In this document: positions 10,194-19,302 of the stretch, one piece after another
Numbering within the stretch: the stretch's first letter is position 1
Layout of the letters: the number at the start of each line of letters is the position of its first letter
DNA from: Breviolum minutum Mf 1.05b.01
Taxonomy: Eukaryota > Sar > Dinophyceae > Suessiales > Symbiodiniaceae
NCBI GenBank assembly: GCA_000507305.1
Contig: DF239266.1
Span: 1 to 64,000, forward strand
Reading direction: 5' to 3'
Length of the DNA stretch: 64,000 nucleotides
Position numbers and translations under genes: made by a program
Notes under the pieces: generated by a model
What the model saw: only the letters and a program-made list of their open reading frames with translations
Databases searched by the model: none
What the model was told of the DNA's origin: nothing

Positions 10194-10923
10194 GTTATCT
10201 CCAGAAGGTTCTCTCAGAGCAGATGCATGGGCGCTCCAGGCATTGAAAACATATCAAAACGGAAAGTTAATCCTATGGTCATGGATTAGCAGAGGCCTCA
10301 CAACACTGGAGCAAGCAGCTGAATGGTATCATAACGGTGACTTGGAATGCGCAAAAGATGCTATGAAGGCTGTGCGTGGTGGAATGGCAGATCTTTATCA
10401 TTTGGATAAAGTTCCTTCCATTGAGCCTCTTGATGAAATAGCAGATGATCAAAATGCACATGTTCCATTGGAAGGAGAACTTCATCAGTTTTGGGTCATA
10501 CAAGATCAAGATGCTCCAAATGCAGATCCAATCCCTTTACCATCATGGTTCCAGCTACCTATTGACAACATTCTTTTGACATGGAAGAAAGAACATGAAG
10601 TTTGGGAAATTCGAAAAAACAAACGACGAGCCAACGGGTATGGTTCTCTAGCACCAAAAATGCAAAAAGCATACGATCTTGGTTGGATGCTCCAACCAGA
10701 ATATTAGTTTTGGACAAGGCACGACGAGCACAAGTGATGAATGCTGGCAGGAAATCAGAAAAAACATTGAAGAAAACATGTCTTTTGCTAGTCATACATC
10801 CTTCTCTGGATCCGTCGGACTTGTGGATTCAGTCTGGATCTGGTAAGAAATGGGCATTGCGATTGCTGGAGGGACGAGCTATTCCAGATGTAGGTGTTCC
10901 AGAAGTTGTGGATCACTTTTCAG
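10194..10923 (+). CDS. Transposase C-terminal region with an internal frameshift
   Basis: The frame entering from the previous exon codes LSPEGSLRADAWALQALK and a Trp-rich helical region (LILWSWISRGLTTLEQAAEW), then PLPSWFQLPIDNILLTWK. It reaches a stop at 10705-10707. A second open frame overlaps it from about 10602 and continues (RILVLDKARRAQVMNAGRK, then LWIQSGSGKKWALRLLEG) to the donor TCAG|GTTGG at 10924. Moving between them needs a one-base loss or two-base gain near 10610-10690, where there are A runs. So the gene is broken here, or the sequence has a homopolymer error. No domain recognised; such Trp-rich tails follow DDE cores in related transposases. Confidence 0.5.
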
Positions 10924-11232
10924 GTTGGTTTCTGAGAAACATCTATTTATATTATGTAGTTTTGTGGCTTCAGTCAATATGTTTTTTTTCATGGAAATAT
11001 ATCGGCAACTTTCAAATTCAGAAGTTGTGTTTAAAGTGATGGATTATTTGTTCGGTTGATTGTTTTGCTGATTGTTTGGATCAATTGCATCCTAACTTTT
11101 ATGTTGTATGCATATCAATTTGAAGACTTTTGTTGAGTGATATTATATTGTATCTTTATCAATTCTGAAGTAACTGATTATATTGTTACTCTTTCATATT
11201 CTATCTGCATCAAAATCGAATGGTTTGACAAG
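10924..11232 (+). other. 309-bp GT-AG intron with the motif in the opposite orientation
   Basis: Donor TCAG|GTTGG, acceptor GACAAG|GC, with AGG at both junctions. CATATTCTATCTGCA at 11195-11209 ends 23 bases before the acceptor, the same spacing as in other introns but inverted. Confidence 0.6.
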
Positions 11233-11795
11233 GCGGTGTATTGAAGCATTGCGAGCATGACGAGAGTGGTTTGGCCGAGAACGGCGACGAGATCGATGGA
11301 GAGAATGGTGAGTTGATATGCATGGATCTTGTTCACTGTCAGAACAATCCCGATGATTCAGACGATGATCTAGATCCAACCATGCACAGTGGATTTCTCT
11401 TTGTACAGGATTCTGAATCAGAAGATGAAATTGAAATTCAGAAAGAACATGCAGCCACGTCGACGAGTAAGTCAAAGACCAGTCGACTAGCTGCTGTGGA
11501 AGAGAGATCAGAGTATCAAGAACTTAAGAGTCAAGACCTTACATTCAGACCTGATGGGTGTTCGCTTGGAATCCATCCAGGTGCTCAGTGTTGGAGAGCA
11601 TATGGTGGTGGTTCAAAGCATTACGGTAGGTGTTTTGGTCATGCAAGTGGCCGTACAGCTAAACAAGCTTTGCTAAGAGTGATCGAATTGATGCTTGAAG
11701 GGCACTTAGAAGCAAACCCTAAAGACAAGATGGCGAAAGGCCAACTTAAAAGGGTTCAATCTGCCCGAGCTGCCGAACCAGCTCACAAAGATTAA
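11233..11795 (+). CDS. Terminal exon: acidic linker and Cys/His/Arg-rich tail domain
   Basis: An open frame to the TAA at 11793-11795. The first half is strongly acidic (NPDDSDDDLDPTMHSG, QDSESEDEIEIQ). The second half has a compact block RPDGCSLGIHPGAQCWRAYGG followed by KHYGRCFGHASGRTAKQALL and a helix (LRVIELMLEGHLEANP). Two Cys, several His and aromatic/Arg residues suggest a small nucleic-acid-binding or zinc-binding fold, but it matches no named domain I know. It ends in a basic tail. The exon is intact. Confidence 0.65.
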
Positions 11796-12239
11796 TCTCG
11801 AGCATTTGAGCATGTGATGGGGGAAAAACATAAATAGGCTCGTGATGATGCGATGGGTGGCGGTGTTGTGGATTGTTTTACAGTATATACACATATATAG
11901 TTACACATGATATGTATATATGGCATATATATATATATATATATTTAGATATTATCTCATATTTATACATATAATTATCCATGATGTATGTCGAAGAATA
12001 AAATTGTATATTCTATCTGCAATATTTTTTTTTAGTCAAACCATATTCTATCTGCGACTAATTCATTTTGAATATTCTATCTGCTAGGGTTTTACTTTAC
12101 TTACTTTTGGCCAATTTGCTAGACTTTTTCAACCTTTTTTGGGGATTACATCTATATATTTGATAAGGAAAATAAAGTTGGGAGGAACTTTTTGGGATGA
12201 CATAACTTTTTGTGGATTGATATCTTAACCTTTCAGTTT
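11796..12239 (+). other. AT-rich 3' flank with clustered inverted motifs
   Basis: No gene. It holds an AT dinucleotide tract (about 11918-11945) and three copies of TATTCTATCTG(C) at 12007, 12042 and 12071, spaced 35 and 29 bases apart. After 12085 the sequence ACTTACTTTTGGCCAATTTG resembles 41620-41665. Confidence 0.7.
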
Positions 12240-12714
12240 CAGCGATTGGCGTGGGTCGACAGCTCGTCATGGCTGGCTGAGCGTTTGAGGCACATTCGTG
12301 GCGGTCTTGAGACCTATCGTAGCAGCTTTCCTGGTTGAGTTCAGTGAAGGACAGACTTCGTTTTTGTTCGAAGCTGAAGATTACCTGGAGACGATTCGCA
12401 AGCCGTATGCACTATCCCAATTTGTCGGGAGTTTCGCTCCAGTGTTGTCCAGGCAAACATCGACTAAAGCTGGCAGCACTGTTGAGACATTCTCTCCTGG
12501 CACTGTGCCCCTTACTGCGAAGCATTTAGATGAATTGGCGAAACTCATGATGACGTCCTCAAAGCCAGATGACCGCGTTATCGATGAGCCGGCTTGGTTT
12601 CCAGGGCGAGAGGAAGTCTATCAACAGCAGCGGACAAATGCGGCTCACCGCTGGGCCCTGACAAAGGGCCCGGCGGCGAAGCAGATGAAGGACAGTAGTC
12701 GTTGTAGCAACTAG
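12240..12714 (+). pseudogene. GC-richer coding stretch of unknown function, frameshifted
   Basis: After an acceptor-like TTTCAG there is an open frame (12240-12335) coding QRLAWVDSSSWLAERLRHI and ending at TGA. Codon use and composition then continue in another frame from about 12335 to 12714 (FSEGQTSFLFEAEDYLETIR, later FPGREEVYQQQ). The two read smoothly if one extra base is removed near 12335. It lies directly downstream of the transposon and is richer in G+C. It may be a decayed host gene flank. No family recognised. Confidence 0.35.
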
Positions 12715-13012
12715 ATCTATATGTCGTAGACAAACCTACGGCATCTGGGAGGAACACGACCGCCTTGCGGCATCAAGGGAACCATACGTCGCATTTCTGG
12801 TGTGTCTGCCAGGTGTTTCATCAGGTCAGTCACTGCTCTGACCTGAGCGGTGTTGTACTGCCACGGACTCCATGTATCAACAACAATCAGACCCCTAAAC
12901 CTGAGAATCTAATAGCTCTGTCTCGCAACTTCCAAAACGGGGTCCGTTGGGATTCGGTCCCATTCAATTTTTGATGGAATTGTCCATAAAACTGGAATAT
13001 TTACAGTATCTA
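12715..13012. other. No gene seen
   Basis: Unique-looking sequence with no supported exon, ending at a MITE-like element. Confidence 0.5.
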
Positions 13013-13120
13013 TATGGGTGTTTCCAAAAATGGTGGTACCCCCAAATCATCCATTTAATTAGGGTTTTCCATTGTAAACCATCCATTTTGGGGTACCCCT
13101 ATTTTCGGAAACACCCACAT
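13013..13120. mobile_element. MITE-like palindrome, GGTGTTTCC family
   Basis: Ends are ATGGGTGTTTCCAAAAAT and its inverse complement. Further copies: 41664, 60631, 60908. Confidence 0.8.
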
Positions 13121-13269
13121 GAAAACCCATCAATTTTTATGGTGACATGTAGGTAATTAAATATACCAGTCCCATGGTGCATTTTTGGGATAACTTTATA
13201 TATCCTGGATGTGCCAATGTAAAACTGTCTGCCTTTTCGCTAAGTTTTTTTTTGGTTTAAAAAAAAAGG

Positions 13270-13640
13270 CACAAATTTTGAAAAACACTTGGAACATTTA
13301 GCGGTATACTTTTGCGGGGTGAAAGAAGAAAACCAGTTTTCTGGCTGGTGCTCAGNGCCAAATATGTAAAGTGTCTTTGGTGAAAAGGCACAATTTTTTA
13401 CACACTTGGAAGATTTAGAGGTGTAATTTTGCGGGGTGAAAGAAGAAGACCAGTTTCTAGGTGGTGGTTTCAAATATGTTTTATTTTCAACCCTACTTGG
13501 GGAAATGATCCAATTTGACTAGTATTTTTCAAAGGGGATCTGCCAAATATGTAAAATGTCTTTGGTGAAAAGGCACATTCTTTTACACACTTGGAAGATT
13601 TAGAGGTGTAATTTTGCGGGGTGAAAGAAGAAGAACCAGT
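13270..13640. repeat. Three direct repeats around a MITE fragment
   Basis: The segment with TTTTGCGGGGTGAAAGAAGA recurs at about 13310, 13425 and 13612, with the leading AAATATGTAAAGTGTCTTTGG at 13362 and 13543. An N lies at 13356. Between copies sits a GGTGGTTTC-family fragment (13457-13535). Confidence 0.7.
13457..13535 (+). mobile_element. GGTGGTTTC-family MITE, right end missing
   Basis: Starts CTAGGTGGTGGTTTCAAAT and follows the family to AATTTGACTAGTATTTTTC, then diverges before the right terminal repeat. Confidence 0.7.
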
Positions 13641-13875
13641 TTTTGTTTAGTCCCTAAAATGATTTTTTTCGATGTAACAGGCTTACCTTGGCTGTTGGTT
13701 GTGTTATGACTGTTATGCCACGCTCAACAGCAAGCCTTGAGGCTGTTGGCTATTTACCCTGGTGCTTGGGGTGATGTGCAACAGCAAAATTTGATCACAC
13801 GGCAATCTGGCAGAAATTAGATGGGGGTTCAACGGGAGACAAACAAAAATCCGGGCGCTTGTTTGGAGGCAGGCC

Positions 13876-14026
13876 ACTTGGTGGCTCATGGTAGCTAGTA
13901 ACTAGTTAGTAAGTTGGGTTATAACCCTATTTAGGGGACTTAGCAACCAACTTACAGGGGTTAGTTATAGTTATAACTCATAACCCAACTTAAGATTAGT
14001 TACTAACTACCATGAGCCACCAAGTA
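13876..14026. mobile_element. MITE-like palindrome, CTTGGTGGCTCATGG family
   Basis: Terminal inverted repeats ACTTGGTGGCTCATGGTAG and inverse. Other copies: 35229, 41269 (65-bp short form), 61357. Confidence 0.85.
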
Positions 14027-14171
14027 GGTTGTATAGAATTGTAATTGGATTGAGAAGTGTTCTCTTGGTGTCCGTGTGTTTCCTATAACTGTATCTTAAA
14101 GCTGTCCTATATGAAGAACTTGAACATTTTGAGACAAACATGGCGGTTTATAATGATGAAATTTGTTTATA

Positions 14172-14281
14172 CCCTAAGAATCCAGGCCCCGTTGCAGAAT
14201 AGGATTGAGGGTTCCAATCCCATCCTTAGAATAGGAATGCAGGGATAATCCCTGTCTTAGGACATACCTGGATTCTTAGGG
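14172..14281. mobile_element. MITE-like element, CCCTAAGAATCC family
   Basis: Ends CCCTAAGAATCCAGG and CCTGGATTCTTAGGG. This is the most numerous family here, with about 17 full or partial copies. Confidence 0.85.
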
Positions 14282-14813
14282 AAAATGCCCCGAATGTACG
14301 AATCAAACTTCAGAAAAGGGGTGTTTTTCTTGCGGGTGTTGGGGCTAGAAAAAAAGACACTTCCAAAAATGGTGTTTTCATCACACATCCGCATTGACTC
14401 AAAACGGGATAACTTTGTGTGCCTCAAACATAGGAGGATTTTTGTTCCCAATGTTTTTTATCCAGGCAAAAAGAGTTGTCATTTTTAGTATATATGGGAT
14501 TTTTTTGTTTGATTGTCTCCTCAATTTTGGAGACTCAATCTATCGATCACACACACAATTACAACTTCAGTGGTTTCAGAGTTCAAAGATATGATTTTTA
14601 GATATTGACCCTTTGACCCTCTGTTTGTATGGAAGGTATATGGGAAGATTTCGATGATTTGGACGTTTCGAACATAAAATGATTTTTGAAACTTGTTTGA
14701 ACCGCTTAAAAAGCATGGTGTATTTACCGTTAGCATTTACCCACTAAACTACCCAACGAATGTTGGCATGTATAGGAACATTGAGTGTTTTGGGATTGTA
14801 AAGTCCTTATATA

Positions 14814-14923
14814 CCCTAAGGATCCAGGTATGTCCTAAGAAAGGGATTAACCCTACAATCCTATTGTGGGGATGGGATTGGAACCCTCAATCCTATTCTA
14901 GGGAGGGGTCTGGATTCTCAGGG
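14814..14923. mobile_element. CCCTAAGAATCC-family MITE
   Basis: Left end CCCTAAGGATCCAGGTATG, right end TGGATTCTCAGGG. Confidence 0.85.
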
Positions 14924-14951
14924 ATAGGAAAAGTTTGTTTCACCAAATATC

Positions 14952-15051
14952 TACCCTCCAGGGAACTAACAGTAACATATCTCTCAAAAATGGCATCTTG
15001 AAGATGATTTTCCTTTTCCCAAGGTGGGATATGTTAGTTCCCTGGATGGTA
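14952..15051. mobile_element. MITE-like palindrome, TACCCTCCAGGGAAC family
   Basis: Ends TACCCTCCAGGGAACTAAC and inverse; a second copy at 15222 and a third at 54202. Confidence 0.85.
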
Positions 15052-15221
15052 TTTAAAACTGGTTGTTTAGGGTACCAAGTGATACATCTACCTTTGATTT
15101 TTTCACGACTAAACGCTGAGGACGGTGACTCTGACGCATGCTCAGGTGGTGTGGGTTGAGTGATGTTTTTTTTTTCAGGATGAGATGTCCTGTTTTTTTT
15201 TGTAATTTTTGAATCAGTGGT

Positions 15222-15315
15222 TACCCTCCAGGGAACTAACATATCCCACATTCGGAAAAGGAAAATCATCTTCAAAAGTGACTTTTGGTGGGATATGTTA
15301 ATTCCCAGGAGGGTA
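15222..15315. mobile_element. TACCCTCCAGGGAAC-family MITE
   Basis: Shares the internal AAAAGGAAAATCATCTTC with the 54.2 kb copy; inner arms pair as a hairpin. Confidence 0.85.
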
Positions 15316-15473
15316 GTAAACTCAGGAAAAACACATGAAACGACATATGTTTGGATTTGTTGTTCACATGATTTTTTAGTTTATACCATGGTAAATCCTC
15401 ACCATCAAACCACCATTTAAGATGATATTGTTTTTCAGTTTATTCCAAGCATCAAACAAGCAAATTTAACTAA

Positions 15474-15806
15474 CCCTAAGCATCCAGGTATGTCCTAAGA
15501 CAGGGATTATTCCTACATTCCTATTCTAAGGATGGGAGTGGAACCCTCAATCCTACTCTAGGAAAACAGGGTACAAGGATAAAACAGGGTACGAGGTGGC
15601 CCCAACAATCGTTATAAATGGAGTGAAATAACCCCTATAAATAGGATGAAATAACCCCAGTTACCGATTTACTTTCGGCCATTTATAGTGGTTATAAGTC
15701 CATCTATACCTAGTAGGGGCCCACCTTGTAATCCATTTTATCATTGATCCTGCAGCTATGTTCGCTTGGATTTCCATGGATTTCCATAGGGTCTGGATTC
15801 TTAGGG
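15474..15806. mobile_element. CCCTAAGAATCC-family MITE with a nested element
   Basis: The left part (CCCTAAGCATCCAGG, to about 15562) and right part (GTCTGGATTCTTAGGG) belong to one element. It is interrupted at about 15570-15735 by a GGGGCCC-type element ending in GGGGCCCACCTTGTA. Confidence 0.75.
15570..15735. mobile_element. GGGGCCC-type palindromic element (nested)
   Basis: Ends are ACGAGGTGGCCCC and GGGGCCCACCTTGT. It carries AAATGGAGTGAAATAACCCC, seen in relatives at 39760, 50220 and 60830. Confidence 0.7.
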
Positions 15807-15963
15807 TAAGTTATTCGCCATGTTTGGGCAAACGATGTAGAGTGGCTGGCGCCAGGCCACCCAAACACCGCGTTTCTCCAATTCCCTGGTGGTTTTGGTG
15901 GAAAACTGACCTACAAGAAATTGCCCAAAGCCATAGGATCCATGGGACTGGTATATTTAGTAA

Positions 15964-16059
15964 TACCATGAGCCCCCACAACCCATGTTTTTGGCCAACT
16001 CAAAACTGTGGTATTTGCCATAAAAACATGAAAACATGTAGGTTTTGGGGCCCATGGTA
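15964..16059. mobile_element. MITE-like palindrome, TACCATGAGCCCCC family
   Basis: Ends TACCATGAGCCCCCA and inverse; core TTTTGGCCA and CCATAAAAAC. Copies at 17269, 21571 and 60357, with divergent forms at 24190, 32265 and 34400. Confidence 0.8.
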
Positions 16060-16300
16060 GATGGATGGTTGAATGACTTTTTATGGGAAATTAATAGGTT
16101 AAGACGGTTAAGATGCAAAATCGTCCCATGGAATATGTCATTTTGGGAACAAACATAACAACAACTTGGGGATGGTTTGAAGTATGATCAAGTTTACCCA
16201 TTGGGTTGCTAAGAATCGATCCTAAATTCCGATTTCGCCTCGGTGAGATGTACGACGTTGGAAGCTGGAATGAAGTGTCACTGAAAGGAGATTGTACACG

Positions 16301-16404
16301 TACACTCCCTGAAACTAACATAGCACCTGAAAGTGGATGGTTGGAAGATGATGTTCCTTTTCAGAAAGCCTATTTACAGGTGCTATGTTTGTTTAGGGAG
16401 GGTA
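16301..16404. mobile_element. MITE-like palindrome, CTCCCTGAAACTAAC family
   Basis: ACACTCCCTGAAACTAACA at the left and TTTAGGGAGGGTA at the right. Confidence 0.8.
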
Positions 16405-16638
16405 GTTGATACTGTCCTGGAACTACTACTTGTCATTGTCCAAATAAAGATCCACAGATTTGTTACGGGTTTCCAGTTTGCTTGGCCCCCAGCAATATCA
16501 GCGTCCTTGGGCTGCAAGTAGCCAGCAAATTGATATATACTGTGCATAACCCATACGATCCATGTATACTGGTTTTTACCTACATAATTATACCATTAAA
16601 AGGAAACCAAATGTAGTTAGATATGTCATACATGGATC

Positions 16639-16749
16639 ATACTGTTGATGGCTGAAATTCTGCAGCACCTGGGATGTATAAAACCCTGTAAACAATGGAA
16701 TATTTACCATATCAACTGGTTAGCCGGATTTCTGATCCATCAACAGTGT
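16639..16749. mobile_element. MITE-like palindrome, ACTGTTGATGG family
   Basis: Ends ATACTGTTGATGG and CCATCAACAGT. Other copies: 38578, 43840, 51177. Confidence 0.85.
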
Positions 16750-17268
16750 GGGTAAATTATTGCAAGTACTTACCACCTGTTACATACATCCCAATCGGTA
16801 GAGCTGATTGGGTTTTAGGAGCGATGATGATAAAACATCTTCAAAGTTGAACATGAATGAATGTTGCTGTCACTAAAGTTTTGAAATCACATTTATATAC
16901 TGAGTCATGATTCTGATATATATTTATATATATATACACATATTTCTCAGTATGTATATAATGTATGTGTTCACAAAATCATATATTTGTACGCTATACT
17001 TATATCTCATTTAAGACATTTACATACATCCTATGTTAGTGATTCTATATGTCCATCAGAAATTGCATGTGACCTTACCAACGGACCTCTAATTGAAGTT
17101 GCGATCGAGATATTAAAAACTCAGGTTTTTTCGGGGTCCGTTCACTGGGTCCTGTTGGAGATTTCTTGGACTCTGGTTCATGAACAATAGCCAGACAATC
17201 TTGAGGCTTCCCAAAATCTAATTTTTCCAACCACCTTTTTGGATCTTATAAGAACAACACTAATAAAC
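16750..17268. other. No gene seen
   Basis: AT-rich stretch about 16915-16985, otherwise unassigned sequence. Confidence 0.5.
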
Positions 17269-17376
17269 ACCATGAGCCCCCAATACCCATGGAAAAATAA
17301 AGGTTTTGGCCACGTAAAACCCAGGTTATGTACCATAAAAGCACCTCTGAAAATGTATGTTTTTGGGGCCCATGGT
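17269..17376. mobile_element. TACCATGAGCCCCC-family MITE
   Basis: Left ACCATGAGCCCCCAA, right GGGGCCCATGGT. Confidence 0.8.
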
Positions 17377-17498
17377 AGATGGATGGTTGATATATATATA
17401 TATATGGGAAATTAGTAGGCAAATATGCAAAAGATCCGTCATTTTTGGGAACAAGCAGCTACTTGGACCCATAGGGCTAATAGGCATTATTTGGAATA

Positions 17499-17600
17499 CT
17501 AGGTGGTGGTTTCAAATATTATTTGTTATCACCCTATTTAGGGAAGATTCCCAATTTGACGAGCATATTTTTCAGATGGGTTGCTTCAACCACCAACCAG
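17499..17600. mobile_element. GGTGGTTTC-family MITE
   Basis: CTAGGTGGTGGTTTCAAAT at the left and CAACCACCAACCAG at the right; the internal GGGAAGATTCCCAATTTGAC is family-typical. Confidence 0.85.
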
Positions 17601-17670
17601 TTGTTTTATTCTTAATAATCATCATATCCAATCATAAACTTTACTCCCAGGGAAGAACACTAATAATCAT

Positions 17671-17780
17671 TACCCTCCCTGAAACTAACAGTTCCCACCT
17701 GAAAATGGATGGTTGGAATATTAGTTTCCTTTTGGGATGACCTATTTTCAGGGGCAAAATGTTAGTTTCAGGGAGTGTAT
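17671..17780. mobile_element. CTCCCTGAAACTAAC-family MITE
   Basis: TACCCTCCCTGAAACTAACA at the left and GTTAGTTTCAGGGAGTGTA at the right. Confidence 0.85.
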
Positions 17781-18046
17781 TTGTCTAATTGGTGGTTTCA
17801 ATTTTTAGAATGTCCATCCCTAACGTTGGGGAAAGGTTCCCCCATTTTTGCTACTATACTGACTATACTGTTCAAATGTTTGAATTGAAAACTTCTTGGA
17901 TTTATGGAATCAAACTTGTATTTGGAATATTGTGTTTTGTTTATCTCCCGTAGTACACCACACACCTGAAAGTCCAGTACAGGATCCTTCTTGGCCTGAC
18001 GGCAGCGACTCGGAGGAGATTCCCCACTGAAGGGCGGTATAATATC

Positions 18047-18184
18047 ATGGGAATTTAAGGTACCCCCCCCAAGAAATGAGGCCTTATGAAGGGACTATTA
18101 ACCATTGGTTTCCCTTAATAAGGCCTTAATAGGGGCGTATTTCTTGGGGGGGTAGCTTTGGGGGGGGTACCTTAAATTCCCATA
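18047..18184. mobile_element. Palindromic element with long perfect ends
   Basis: ATGGGAATTTAAGGTACCCC at the left pairs with the inverse at the right. The inner AAATAAGGCC/TTAATAAGG arms resemble the family at 18531 and 39551. Confidence 0.8.
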
Positions 18185-18246
18185 ATATAAAATATCCCCA
18201 GTGAGATCCGTGTGATTTTTTCGACCCGTTTATAGGGGGGGTATGG

Positions 18247-18360
18247 TTACACACCTGAAGATTAACGGCTGGAACATCATAATCATGGAGGTTTGGTTCA
18301 GATCATGTTCCTTTCTAAATGGGTGATTTGTAGGTTCCAGCCGTTAATCTTCCAGGGTGT
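18247..18360. mobile_element. Palindromic element, GATTAACGGCTGG family
   Basis: Ends TACACACCTGAAGATTAACG and TTAATCTTCCAGGGTGTA. A related copy is at 34712-34838. Confidence 0.8.
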
Positions 18361-18530
18361 ATTTCACTCCATTTATATCTAGTAGAGTCAGTAAAGATCA
18401 TGTTCTTTGAGGGATTCTGCCGGGATATACATGAATTATTTTTCTGTATACATAAGTCGTCATATATCAAGGGATGTTAATGGGGATATAATTGTTCGCT
18501 GTATCAATTTCATGGTTAATTCATATTTGA

Positions 18531-18676
18531 GTGGCTAGTCAACCTACCATAACTCACACCCCATACCGTAACCACCCCCAGGAATAAGACCTTATTAAAG
18601 GGCTTGTTAACCATTGGTTTCCCTCAAGGCCAGCTATTGAACCCTGACCGGGGGTGGTAGGTTGACTAGCCATACT
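18531..18676. mobile_element. Palindromic element, GGCTAGTCAACCTACC family
   Basis: Ends GGCTAGTCAACCTACC and inverse, with AAGGCCTTATTAA-type arms. Copies at 39551 and, interrupted, 27075-27369. Confidence 0.8.
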
Positions 18677-18718
18677 ATTTGTTGGTGATATATCAGGGTT
18701 TCACCTTCGAAATTATCC

Positions 18719-19008
18719 TACTTGGAGGATCATCAAGGGGACTCGGGATTCGTGGGAGAAACAACCACGCAACGGTGATCCGTTGCAAGTCCCCAATTCC
18801 TGGTGGTTTTCGTGGGACCCCTGAACTTCATGGCGAAGAGCTTCATGGCTTATACTCCCCTGAAAACTAACATGTCCCCTGAAAATCAATGGTTGGAAGA
18901 TGTATTTCCTATTGAAATATATAGTCCCTTTTTACGGGACATGTTAGTTTTGTGGGGTGTAAGTGGGGGTTGATCCTGACTACTTGCTACATGGGATGAT
19001 CCTCCAAG
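18719..19008. mobile_element. TTGGAGGATCATCC-family element with nested MITE
   Basis: Outer ends are TACTTGGAGGATCATC and GATGATCCTCCAAG. A CCCCTGAAAACTAAC element sits inside at 18853-18961. Confidence 0.75.
18853..18961. mobile_element. CCCCTGAAAACTAAC-family MITE (nested)
   Basis: Nearly identical core to 22578-22681 (AATCAATGGTTGGAAGATGT). Confidence 0.85.
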
Positions 19009-19270
19009 AAAAAATGTATGGCTCATACTGTCAGGGCGGTTTTTTGTTTTTTTTTCATAAGCGACGGTGAAACCTTAGCCCACCCTATATACTCTACCTT
19101 TTTTAATGCAGGTAAATGAAGATGTATATATTCATATTTATATTTATATAATATATACAGGATGTAGGGATGATGCTACTAATTTTTCATGTCACCATGA
19201 TGAGTATACCAACTAGATCAAACTAGTCCATGCTGATTGGCGACAGGGAGCTGCGTCATCATGTTTGTGT

Positions 19271-19302
<32 letters not shown>

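Larger units (their letters stand above)
149..12085 (+). mobile_element. Large DNA transposon-like element encoding OTU, DNA methyltransferase and DDE transposase
   Basis: This is the span between the outermost copies of the motif TATTCTATCTG seen at the left (149-163) and the right (12007-12021, 12042-12056, 12071-12085). Within it one intron-broken + strand gene runs from 285 or earlier to 11795 and ends in a DDE-type transposase plus tail domain. Base composition is more AT-rich than the rest of the window. The true ends are not proven: the motif has the same orientation at left and right, so it is not a simple terminal inverted repeat pair, and I could not identify a target-site duplication. 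The 5' end of the gene may lie outside the window. The presence of a transposase is seen directly; the element limits are inferred. Confidence 0.55.

Noticed and set aside
17963-18058. Open stretch coding YRILLGLTAATRRRFPTEG
   Set aside because: Short, ends within a palindromic element, with no donor and no family match.
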